A stretch of DNA of 64,000 nucleotides, from assembly GCF_003313505.1 (NCBI RefSeq), contig NZ_QMHO01000012.1, positions 62,001 through 126,000 of the forward strand, written 5' to 3'. This DNA comes from Pedobacter nanyangensis. GTDB lineage: Bacteria > Bacteroidota > Bacteroidia > Sphingobacteriales > Sphingobacteriaceae. Shown piece after piece: positions 34,801 to 42,179 of the stretch. The notes under the pieces were generated by a model. It did no database searches and was not told where the DNA came from. It saw only the letters and a program-made list of their open reading frames with translations. Made by a program: the position numbers and the translations under genes. Positions within the stretch are counted from its first letter, which is position 1; the number at the start of each line of letters is the position of its first letter.

Positions 34801-34833
34801 AGCTATTTTGCTATATTTGTTAGTAAAATAGCT
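34801..34833 (+). promoter_or_regulatory. Inverted repeat spanning the promoter of the radical SAM/DUF4130 pair
   Basis: Perfect 9-bp arms AGCTATTTT (34801-34809) and AAAATAGCT (34825-34833) enclose a TATATTTG box (34812-34819), which matches TAnnTTTG. The ATG follows at 34838. This arrangement suggests an operator, with a repressor bound over the -7 box; a weak mRNA hairpin is the alternative. Confidence 0.5.
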
Positions 34834-34837
34834 GACC

Positions 34838-36094
34838 ATGTCTGAAAGGTTAATCCAAAAACTCAATATACTCGCCGACGCCGCAAAGTATGATGTGTCT
34901 TGTTCATCAAGCGGCAGCGACCGAAAAAACACCAACAAAGGCCTTGGCAACGGGCACCAATCAGGCATTTGCCACACTTATACCGAAGACGGGCGCTGTG
35001 TATCTCTGCTAAAAATACTCCTTACCAATCATTGTATATTCGATTGCGCCTATTGCGTTTCAAGACGCAGCAATGATATTGAACGTGCGGCTTTTACCGT
35101 AGACGAAGTGGTAGAGTTGACCATGAATTTCTATCGCAGAAATTACATTGAAGGGTTATTTTTAAGCTCGGGGATTTTCAAAAGTGCCGATTTTACGATG
35201 GAGCGATTGCTCAGGGCAGTAAAAAAATTAAGGCTTGAGGAAAATTACAATGGCTACATCCATTTAAAAACCATCCCGGGAGCGAGTGATGAGCTAATTA
35301 CCGAAGCCGGGCTTTATGTAGACCGTATGAGCATTAACCTCGAAATGCCTACTGAAGCTGGACTGAAACTTTTGGCCCCCGAAAAAAGCCACCAAGACGT
35401 GATTAAGCCCCTAGGTTTTGTCAAAAATCAAATTGTCCAGTTTAAAGAGGAAAAGAAATTGATCAAGAGCGTGCCCAAATTTGTTCCTGCTGGACAAAGC
35501 ACTCAAATGGTGGTGGGCGCTACTCCAGAAACGGATAAGGATATCATGTACACCGCTGCCAGTTTTTACAAGAGTTTTTCCTTAAAACGGGTTTATTATT
35601 CTGGCTATATCCCTATTAGCAATGATAGCAGAATGCCGATTTTGGGCACTCAACCACCATTACTACGTGAAAATAGGCTATACCAAACAGATTGGCTGAT
35701 GCGTTTTTATGGTTTTGATGTGAAAGAGCTGCTCAATGATAACAATCCGCATTTAGATACAGACATTGATCCTAAATTAAGTTGGGCCTTACGAAACATG
35801 CACTTGTTCCCTATCGACATTAATACCGCCGACTACCAACTGATTTTACGTATTCCAGGCATAGGTATAGGCTCAGCACAAAAAATTATCCAAGCTCGCA
35901 AATTTGGAAAACTGTATGTCCATCAGCTAAAGAAAATCGGCATTGCCTACAACAGGGCTAAGCATTTTATCACCTGCGCCGATACTCCCTTTCAATTGAA
36001 GGATTTTCAATCGCACCAAATCAAAGGGTTTATTTTAGCCGAAAGCCAAAGCAAATATCTAAAGACCCCTCACGAGCAACTTTTGCTTTTTTAA
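34838..36094 (+). CDS. Putative DNA modification/repair radical SAM protein
   Basis: A radical SAM enzyme with the cluster motif C66-x3-C70-x2-C73 (NHCIFDCAYCVSRRS) and an extra Cys set before it (C22, C45, C54). The sequence matches the family annotated as putative DNA modification/repair radical SAM protein (TIGR03916): SGIFKSADFTMERLL, IHLKTIPGAS, RMSINLEMPTEAGL. A helix-hairpin-helix DNA-binding motif lies near the end (about 328-370: LILRIPGIGIGSAQKIIQAR). The reaction is not known. The next gene encodes its usual partner. An inverted repeat overlies the promoter. Confidence 0.92.
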   Translation: MSERLIQKLNILADAAKYDVSCSSSGSDRKNTNKGLGNGHQSGICHTYTEDGRCVSLLKILLTNHCIFDCAYCVSRRSNDIERAAFTVDEVVELTMNFYRRNYIEGLFLSSGIFKSADFTMERLLRAVKKLRLEENYNGYIHLKTIPGASDELITEAGLYVDRMSINLEMPTEAGLKLLAPEKSHQDVIKPLGFVKNQIVQFKEEKKLIKSVPKFVPAGQSTQMVVGATPETDKDIMYTAASFYKSFSLKRVYYSGYIPISNDSRMPILGTQPPLLRENRLYQTDWLMRFYGFDVKELLNDNNPHLDTDIDPKLSWALRNMHLFPIDINTADYQLILRIPGIGIGSAQKIIQARKFGKLYVHQLKKIGIAYNRAKHFITCADTPFQLKDFQSHQIKGFILAESQSKYLKTPHEQLLLF

Positions 36095-36167
36095 GGCTTT
36101 TTCAACATTAAGGCATTAAACTTTTGTAAGGCCAGCCTTAGTGATCTTAATTTCTTAATGGTTTATA

Positions 36168-36926
36168 ATGATGATTTACATTTTTGATGGGACTTTAGAA
36201 GGCTTACTCACTGCGGTATTCGAATGGTTTGAGAGAAAACCTGGAGTGGCAACCCTCAAATCCAAGGGAACACATCAGCCAGATGCGTTTATGCCCAGCT
36301 TTGAGGTGCAATCCGATAGGGAAAAAGCAGACCGAGTATGGCGGGGCCTGGCCCAAAAACTGGATAGGGCTTGGATGCGCAGGGCTTATTGCGCTTATCT
36401 TTCCGAGCTGCCTCAAATCCATCACGATCTTTTTCAGTTCATCATCTACATTTTCCAAAATCCCCATGGTGCAGCACAAAATTATGGACATCCGCAGGTA
36501 TTGAGCATTACGCAAACCGCCAGAAAGGTTGAGCGGGAAAAACATAGGATGGAGGCATTTATCCGTTTTCAGAAAACTGCTGATGGAATATTTTATTGCG
36601 GCATAGACCCCGACTTTAACGTAATTCCTTTATTGGTTAATCATTTTAAAAACCGTTACGCCGATCAGCAATGGATCATTTACGATTTGAAAAGACACTA
36701 TGGCCTTTTTTACGATCTCCAAACGGTGGAAGAAATTGAAATGGGCACAGACATTAGCCTCCTGAAAAAAACGAGCCAAAACCTGCTGGATGAAAAGGAA
36801 AATTTATACGCAGATTTATGGAAAAATTATTTCAAAAGCACCAATATCGTAGCCCGAAAAAACACCAAGCTACATACCCAACATGTCCCCAAACGGTATT
36901 GGAAATACTTGACAGAAAAATTATAG
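36168..36926 (+). CDS. DUF4130/TIGR03915-family DNA metabolism protein
   Basis: A 252-residue soluble protein with the family pattern: IYIFDGTLEGLLTAVFEWFE at the N-terminus, RFQKTADGIFYCGIDPDFNV in the middle and the C-terminal KHTQ-like ending (TQHVPKRYWKYLTEKL). Members accompany the radical SAM protein in many genomes and in some are fused to a uracil-DNA-glycosylase-like domain, so a role on damaged or modified bases is likely. It lies 73 nt downstream of its partner, with no terminator between. Confidence 0.9.
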   Translation: MMIYIFDGTLEGLLTAVFEWFERKPGVATLKSKGTHQPDAFMPSFEVQSDREKADRVWRGLAQKLDRAWMRRAYCAYLSELPQIHHDLFQFIIYIFQNPHGAAQNYGHPQVLSITQTARKVEREKHRMEAFIRFQKTADGIFYCGIDPDFNVIPLLVNHFKNRYADQQWIIYDLKRHYGLFYDLQTVEEIEMGTDISLLKKTSQNLLDEKENLYADLWKNYFKSTNIVARKNTKLHTQHVPKRYWKYLTEKL

Positions 36927-36934
36927 CCAGCGTG

Positions 36935-36968
36935 TTAACATTATCTTAACTTATTAGCTGTAATTTAG
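36935..36968 (+). promoter_or_regulatory. Pho-box-like direct repeat and -7 box, kinase gene
   Basis: TTAACAT-TATC-TTAACTT (36935-36952) is followed by 8 bp and TAATTTAG (36961-36968). The same layout occurs at 38119-38152 before the PhoU-like/PiT operon. The 7-4-7 repeat at 11-bp period is the classic architecture of PhoB/PhoP sites. Confidence 0.55.
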
Positions 36969-36972
36969 CTAC

Positions 36973-38025
36973 ATGAAATTTAGTGTACTGGTTTTAATTA
37001 CAGCTTTGGCCGTGGGCTTGTCTATCGGTTTAGTGAACTACCATTTTCAGGGAAGCTGGTACTACCTGCTGATTTCGTTCGGAATTTCCTTCGGAACCAG
37101 TTTTTTGGTTTTCTACTATTTGCTCGAAAAATACATCTACAGCAAAATCAAGCTTATCTATAAGTTAATCCACAACCTAAAACTGGGGAAAGATTTAAAA
37201 GAGGCCCTTGGAGAGTATGTAAGTTCCGACCCTATCAACGATGTACAACAAGAAGTAGAGGAATGGGCAGGCGCCAAAAAGAAAGAAATTGAGTTGCTAA
37301 AAAAGCAGGAACAATTCAGAAGAGAGTTCTTGTCCAATGTATCTCACGAGTTTAAAACGCCACTATTTGCCATACAGGGCTACATCGAGACCTTACAGGA
37401 CTGCATTTCTGATGATCCGGAAATGGCGATGAAGTTTTTGAAGAAAGCCGAAAACAATATTGAGCGTTTAAGCTACCTGATTAAAGACTTAGATTCTATC
37501 TCCAAATTAGAAACGGGAGAAATCCCAATTGACTACGTCCGCTTTGATATTGTTCCCTTGATTAAGGAAGTACTTGATATTTTAGAAGACAAGGCAGCCG
37601 ATAATAAAACCAAATTCATCTTTAAGGACAAATACACCAATCCTACCATGGTGTATGCCGATAGGGAGAAAATTAGGCAGGTGTTAATTAACCTTATTCA
37701 AAACTCCATTAAATATGGCAAAGAAAGTGGTTCTACGTCCGTAAAAATTTTCGAGCTACATGATCAATATTTAATAGAAGTAACCGATGATGGAATGGGC
37801 ATTGAAGAAAAGCATTTGCCACGCCTATTTGAACGTTTTTACAGAATCGACTCCCACCGCTCTAGAAAAGAAGGCGGAACGGGTTTGGGCTTGGCTATCG
37901 TAAAACACATCTTGGAGGCCCACCAACAAACCATTTCAGTACGTAGTACGCCCAACATTGGAACTACTTTTGCCTTCACGCTCCATAAAAGCAATGAACC
38001 TTTGTTGGGTTACGGTAAAAAATAA
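36973..38025 (+). CDS. PhoR-like sensor histidine kinase
   Basis: Two membrane helices (about 4-22 and 29-50) with almost no periplasmic loop are followed by a short linker and the catalytic core: H-box FLSNVSHEFKTPLFAIQGYIETL, N-box LINLIQNSIKYG, DDGMGIEEKH and GTGLGLAIVKHIL. The short-loop design is as in PhoR. Location 150 bp before a PhoU-like protein and a phosphate transporter, plus a shared Pho-box-like promoter, support a phosphate role. The partner response regulator is not in the window. The transcript looks near-leaderless (box ends 4 nt before the ATG). Confidence 0.9.
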   Translation: MKFSVLVLITALAVGLSIGLVNYHFQGSWYYLLISFGISFGTSFLVFYYLLEKYIYSKIKLIYKLIHNLKLGKDLKEALGEYVSSDPINDVQQEVEEWAGAKKKEIELLKKQEQFRREFLSNVSHEFKTPLFAIQGYIETLQDCISDDPEMAMKFLKKAENNIERLSYLIKDLDSISKLETGEIPIDYVRFDIVPLIKEVLDILEDKAADNKTKFIFKDKYTNPTMVYADREKIRQVLINLIQNSIKYGKESGSTSVKIFELHDQYLIEVTDDGMGIEEKHLPRLFERFYRIDSHRSRKEGGTGLGLAIVKHILEAHQQTISVRSTPNIGTTFAFTLHKSNEPLLGYGKK

Positions 38026-38118
38026 TGCAGGTACATTCCCCGTTTCTAGGCAGCAGAAGGCATTTTACTAGCTAACAATCTATTATCGCTTAACCATCAA
38101 GTAAAATTGTAGCTATAG

Positions 38119-38152
38119 TTAACATTAACTTAACATTGCGGTTTTACTTTTG
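38119..38152 (+). promoter_or_regulatory. Pho-box-like direct repeat and -7 box, PhoU-like/PiT operon
   Basis: TTAACAT-TAAC-TTAACAT (38119-38136), 8 bp, then TACTTTTG (38145-38152), an exact TAnnTTTG match. The geometry is identical to the site before the PhoR-like kinase. Confidence 0.6.
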
Positions 38153-38172
38153 CATCATATTTAAATACGAGT

Positions 38173-38814
38173 ATGAGCAATATATTTAGCTTCTTTACCC
38201 CTAAAGACAAAAAATTCCAGCCTTTATTTGAACAAGCAGGCAGTAACGTTAGGAAAATTGCAGAAGCACTTTTGCAGGTAGTAACCGCAGACCATCTTGA
38301 AAAAAGAAAGGAAGCCATTAAAGAGGTGGAGCGTTTAGAGCACGTAGGTGACGACATTACGCACACCATCTTTATTGAGTTGAGCAAAAATTTCATCACG
38401 CCTTTTGATAGAGAAGACATTCACTCATTGGCGAGTGCCATTGATGATATTGCGGACTACATCCACGCATCGGCGGGAAACATTGAACTTTACAATGTCC
38501 AAAATATTGGTGAGCCAATGGTTAAACTAGCTGAATTGCTTGTTGAAATGTGCACCGACCTTGAAAAGGCCATCAAAGAATTGAGAAGCTTTAAAAATAT
38601 CAGAGTTATTGCTGATGCCTGCGTAAGAATCAACAGTGCAGAAAACCAAGCTGACTATACCTGCAACTTGGCCATTGCTCGTCTGTTTGAGTTTGAAACC
38701 AATGCTATTGAGCTGATAAGACAAAAAGAGGTGCTGCAAACCCTTGAAATTGCTACCGATAAATGTGAAGATGCGGCCAACGTGCTAGAATCTATCTTGG
38801 TTAAAAACGCATAA
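38173..38814 (+). CDS. DUF47 PhoU-like phosphate transport regulator
   Basis: An all-helical cytoplasmic protein of the DUF47/PhoU-like family: FFTPKDKKFQPLFEQAGSNV, RLEHVGDDITHTIFIELSKNFITPFDREDI (the conserved core) and AIDDIADYIHA. Such proteins control the adjacent PiT transporter. It is the first gene of an operon with the transporter (7-nt gap). Confidence 0.95.
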   Translation: MSNIFSFFTPKDKKFQPLFEQAGSNVRKIAEALLQVVTADHLEKRKEAIKEVERLEHVGDDITHTIFIELSKNFITPFDREDIHSLASAIDDIADYIHASAGNIELYNVQNIGEPMVKLAELLVEMCTDLEKAIKELRSFKNIRVIADACVRINSAENQADYTCNLAIARLFEFETNAIELIRQKEVLQTLEIATDKCEDAANVLESILVKNA

Positions 38815-38821
38815 CATCATC

Positions 38822-40114
38822 ATGACGATACTTTTAACAATTATTGTTTTAGCCCTCATCTTCGATTACATCAATGGTTTTCATGATGCGGCTAATGCAA
38901 TTGCAACCATCGTAGCCACCAAGGTGCTTACACCTTTCCAGGCGGTGGTATGGGCTGCTTTTTTCAACTTTTTGGCTTATTGGGTATTTGGTTTTGGCGT
39001 TGCCGATACTGTTGCCAAAACGGCCAATACCATGGAAATTAACCTGACCGTAATTTTGGCGGGCGTAATTGCCGCGATCATCTGGAACTTATTAACCTGG
39101 TGGTTCGGTATCCCTTCCAGTTCCTCGCACACTTTAATAGGGGGCTTTGCGGGTGCAGCCATTGCTCATGCCGGCTTAGACGTTGTAAACTGGTATAAAG
39201 AGGGAAAAGCAGGAGAATTACCAACGGGAGTACTTGTAATTATAGGCTTTATTGTACTGGCACCTTTAATTGGAGCCATTGTTTCCTACTGTATTTCGGT
39301 TTGGCTGCTACACTCGGCTAAAAAAAGCATTGGGCCAAAGCTATTTACTTTGGCGCTAATGATCGGCACCATTGTTTTTGTGTACTTTCAAATGATCCCT
39401 TATGATAAGATACACAAGCCTCGTTTTGAATCCCATTTTTGGAGCGTAGCTTTCGAGGCCCATAACATCAAATGGTTTTTAGTAGCATTTATTGTGCTCA
39501 CCATCAGCTCTTTCTGCTTAATATTCAGCTTTTTAAGCCACCACCAATCTACCAAATGGTTAAAAAAAATGCAGCTTTTATCATCTGCGGCCTTCAGTTT
39601 GGGCCACGGTGGTAACGACTCTCAAAAGGTAATGGGAATTATTGCCGCCGCAGTAGTGGTGTACATCCACCAAACGGGAGCCGGCTTAAGCGATATGCCA
39701 GAGTGGCTACAAGTGGTGTTGCCTTCTAAAGATGCCATGGGCGATGACATTCCGGGCCATATGCCAGCATGGATTCCGCTAGCTTGTTATAGTGCTATTG
39801 CTGTGGGAACATTAAGCGGGGGCTGGAAAATCGTGAAAACCATGGGGTCTAAAATCACCAAAGTTACCCCATTTGAAGGCGTAACGGCCGAAACCGCTGG
39901 TGCATTAACCTTATATTTCACGGAGCATTTAAAGGTTCCGGTAAGTACTACCCACACTATTACCGGCTCCATCATTGGTTCTGGTTTAACCAAAGGTACA
40001 TCTGCAGTAAAATGGGGAGTTACCGTGAAATTAGTTTGGGCATGGGTATTAACCATTCCAGTGTCGGCAGCTTTGGCAGCAATTATCTACTACATTTTAA
40101 GTCTGTTTATCTAA
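38822..40114 (+). CDS. PiT-family inorganic phosphate transporter
   Basis: A 430-residue transporter with about ten to eleven helices and the duplicated PiT signature: FDYINGFHDAANAIATIVATKVL near the N-terminus and SLGHGGNDSQKVMGIIAAA in the second half, with VPVSTTHTITGSIIGSGL typical of the family. It imports phosphate with H+ or Na+. Its gene follows the PhoU-like regulator, under the Pho-box-like promoter. Confidence 0.95.
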   Translation: MTILLTIIVLALIFDYINGFHDAANAIATIVATKVLTPFQAVVWAAFFNFLAYWVFGFGVADTVAKTANTMEINLTVILAGVIAAIIWNLLTWWFGIPSSSSHTLIGGFAGAAIAHAGLDVVNWYKEGKAGELPTGVLVIIGFIVLAPLIGAIVSYCISVWLLHSAKKSIGPKLFTLALMIGTIVFVYFQMIPYDKIHKPRFESHFWSVAFEAHNIKWFLVAFIVLTISSFCLIFSFLSHHQSTKWLKKMQLLSSAAFSLGHGGNDSQKVMGIIAAAVVVYIHQTGAGLSDMPEWLQVVLPSKDAMGDDIPGHMPAWIPLACYSAIAVGTLSGGWKIVKTMGSKITKVTPFEGVTAETAGALTLYFTEHLKVPVSTTHTITGSIIGSGLTKGTSAVKWGVTVKLVWAWVLTIPVSAALAAIIYYILSLFI

Positions 40115-40131
40115 CAGCATACGACGATATA

Positions 40132-40165
40132 AAAAAGGCGGCTATTGGATAGCCGCCTTTTTCTT
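40132..40165. terminator. Bidirectional terminator
   Basis: A 14-bp perfect stem (40132-40145 with 40149-40162; GGCGGCTAT/ATAGCCGCC plus A/T tracts) after the PiT gene, also downstream of the convergent NadR-like kinase gene. Confidence 0.85.
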
Positions 40166-40176
40166 TTTACACATCA

Positions 40177-40244
40177 CGTCATTGCGAGGCACGAAGCAAT
40201 CCTAAAGCGATAGTTGTAAGATTGCTTCGTGCCTCGCAATGACG
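40177..40244. repeat. Perfect 25-bp inverted repeat of the TCATTGCGAG family
   Basis: Arms 40177-40201 and 40220-40244 are exact complements with an 18-nt centre. Each arm begins or ends with the CGTCATTGCGAGG core also found at 579-611. It sits between convergent genes, just after a terminator. Confidence 0.7.
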
Positions 40245-40252
40245 AAAACAGT

Positions 40253-40789
40253 TTAAACGGCACTCAACAAAAACTCGTCGATTGCTTCAACGGCATGCCT
40301 AAAACGCTCCTCTCCCATGCCAGATACCACCGTGTATTTAGCCCTTAAAGCCTCAAGTTCTTTGTGCCAAACTTCCATAAAATGCTCCCGCTGATTTGGA
40401 AAATCTCTCAAGGGATCATCTTGCCAAGGTAAGTCAATATCTAATAAAACATAAAAATCGTAAGGACGATCTTGGAGCGCATCTAATACTATTTGCGGTG
40501 TGTGGCCAAAAAAAGCATCACTCCAAATCTTCACCGTTAAAAAGGTTGTATCACAGATCACAAAATCTGTTTCCGTCATTGCCAAAACAGATTCTTCCAG
40601 GGCCAGCTGTCCGTGAAACATATTTACTTCATCTTGCAATGTACAGGGCTCCGTTAACGCTTCACAATAATAGCGTGCGTACTCCGGCACCCATGGCACT
40701 TGGTAATATTTGGCCAATTGCATAGAAATGGTAGACTTCCCTGTACTTTCGGGGCCAACAATGGCTACTTTTTTAATTTGCTTGTTCAC
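40253..40789 (-). CDS. Nicotinamide riboside kinase (NadR C-terminal type)
   Basis: A 178-residue P-loop kinase: Walker A GPESTGKST (12-20), VPEYARYYCEAL and FVICDTTFLTVKIWS fit the ribosylnicotinamide kinase domain of NadR, without the adenylyltransferase part. It phosphorylates nicotinamide riboside to NMN in NAD salvage. The gene overlaps pnuC by 17 bp, so uptake and trapping are coupled. Confidence 0.92.
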   Translation of the reverse strand: MNKQIKKVAIVGPESTGKSTISMQLAKYYQVPWVPEYARYYCEALTEPCTLQDEVNMFHGQLALEESVLAMTETDFVICDTTFLTVKIWSDAFFGHTPQIVLDALQDRPYDFYVLLDIDLPWQDDPLRDFPNQREHFMEVWHKELEALRAKYTVVSGMGEERFRHAVEAIDEFLLSAV

Positions 40790-41390
40790 GATAAGTCTTT
40801 CTCCAATCTAAATACCCGTTTAAAGCGATCATTACTAAAATGGCATATAGCACAGCATACAGATTTAGCTCTTTATAAATTAACAAGGGCACGTAACAAA
40901 TATCAACCACAATCCACAATATCCAATTTTCCAAGATTTTGCGAGTAAGCATGATTTGGGCTACAAAACTCATGGCCGTACAAAAACCATCTTCATAAGG
41001 GACATTTGTGGGCGTAAAACGATCTAGGAAATAGCCCAACATGGCCGTTAAAGCTGCTATAGCCAAAATGGCATAAATCCAATGCTCAAGCCCAATGCTT
41101 ACCACCGGTTTTGTATCCTCTTTTTTCTTCTTCAACCAAAACCACCAGCCATAAAACGCTGTGAAAAGAAAGTAAAACTGTAAGGCAAAGTCACCAAACA
41201 AATGGCTTTCGAAAAAAAGTATTGCACTAATCACAATACTTAGGATAGAGACTGGCCAATTCCATATATTTTCCTTGGCTGCTAAGTATATACAAGCAAT
41301 GGTACTTATAAAGCCCAACCATTCGAGCCATGAGGTGTGTTGAAATTGCTGAAGTAATTGCTGCCAAAAACCGGCCTCGAGGATTAACAT
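40773..41390 (-). CDS. pnuC: PnuC nicotinamide riboside transporter
   Basis: A 205-residue membrane protein with about seven helices. The PnuC signature is present: ENIWNWPVSILSIVISAI near the N-terminus and FYGWWFW in the middle, both facing the substrate path in the family. It mediates uptake of nicotinamide riboside by facilitated diffusion. It is the first gene of a two-gene operon with the kinase. No riboswitch was recognised upstream. Confidence 0.93.
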   Translation of the reverse strand: MLILEAGFWQQLLQQFQHTSWLEWLGFISTIACIYLAAKENIWNWPVSILSIVISAILFFESHLFGDFALQFYFLFTAFYGWWFWLKKKKEDTKPVVSIGLEHWIYAILAIAALTAMLGYFLDRFTPTNVPYEDGFCTAMSFVAQIMLTRKILENWILWIVVDICYVPLLIYKELNLYAVLYAILVMIALNGYLDWRKTYREQAN

Positions 41391-41511
41391 TGATCAAATA
41401 TAGACTGTATTTTTCTTTTAGCCACAGATACACAGATTTTTTCTTGCACATTCTGGCTGGCCTAATCACCTCAGTTGATTATATCTGTCAAAATATCCCG
41501 TAAAACTGATG

Positions 41512-41650
41512 CTGAAATAAATTTGCGTTGCAGCTACTTTGTGGCCAGCATAACGAACTGCCCATTTGACGCCACCCTGACCTGTAGCGAAGCGGAAAGC
41601 GATGCAATAAACCGAGCCTTAGCGAGCTCACCGAAGGTAATTTATTTCAG
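41512..41650. repeat. Interrupted palindromic repeat
   Basis: CTGAAATAAATT (41512-41523) is mirrored by AATTTATTTCAG (41639-41650). CACCCTGA (41572-41579) and CAGGGG suggest that an original short palindrome was split by a second repeat module (AGCGAAGCGG, TTAGCGAGCTCACCGAAGG). No gene is seen in this gap. Confidence 0.45.
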
Positions 41651-41790
41651 GGGCAGCAAAACAACATTGAGTTCATTCCACTAAAATCAACTAAATAATA
41701 ATCGAATTGAAGTGAACAAATACCCGTATCAATTATCAGAGAGAAGAATGCTGTATATCTCTGGCTAACCAAAAGGTCTATAAAAAAGAA

Positions 41791-41818
41791 TTCCGGTAGG
41801 GAACAACCCCTACCGGAA
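41791..41818 (-). terminator. Strong hairpin, probably a minus-strand terminator
   Basis: An 11-bp perfect stem (TTCCGGTAGGG with CCCTACCGGAA) is followed on the minus strand by TTCTTTTTTATA. It lies 360 nt downstream of the sugar dehydrogenase gene, so it ends that long 3' region or a separate minus-strand RNA. Confidence 0.55.
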
Positions 41819-42179
41819 AATAAACCAAACAAACTATTTATGAAGAATACCCTCTTGCGAGGATGCTTTAGATCAAATTTTCAATTTCAAATGTTGTCTC
41901 TATCATCAATCTGTTTCAACAACAATTATAAAACTCCATTTGTTTCCTTTTATTACAACATTTTTGCCAATCTTTAAAAATTGCCTATTTCATGACGCTA
42001 ACATGACCTTCAGGCAAGGCACATGGTGTTTAAAGCACACTATCGCATTTTTTATTTTTTTAAAATATTAAAAAGATCAGTTTTCGGCGGCTGACGTTTT
42101 TACATTGTCTATTTTTCATGACCTGACACATAGCCCTATAAAACAGACAGTGTAGCATAAAACATACAGCGCTATACCA
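41819..42179. other. Long AT-rich gap without a recognisable gene
   Basis: This stretch between the hairpin at 41791-41818 and the dehydrogenase stop codon has only a possible 45-codon plus-strand frame at 41840-41977 with no recognisable features, and no repeat that I can identify. Confidence 0.4.

Noticed and set aside
41391..41511. Riboswitch (for example thiamine or NAD type) in front of pnuC
   Set aside because: No conserved riboswitch core was seen; the stretch is short and partly occupied by a repeat.
41840..41977. 45-codon plus-strand frame beginning MKNTLLRGCF
   Set aside because: No homology that I recognise, biased composition (many Phe, Asn, Ser from AT-rich DNA), no promoter box at a sensible distance, and it lies in a gap where other signals point to the minus strand.
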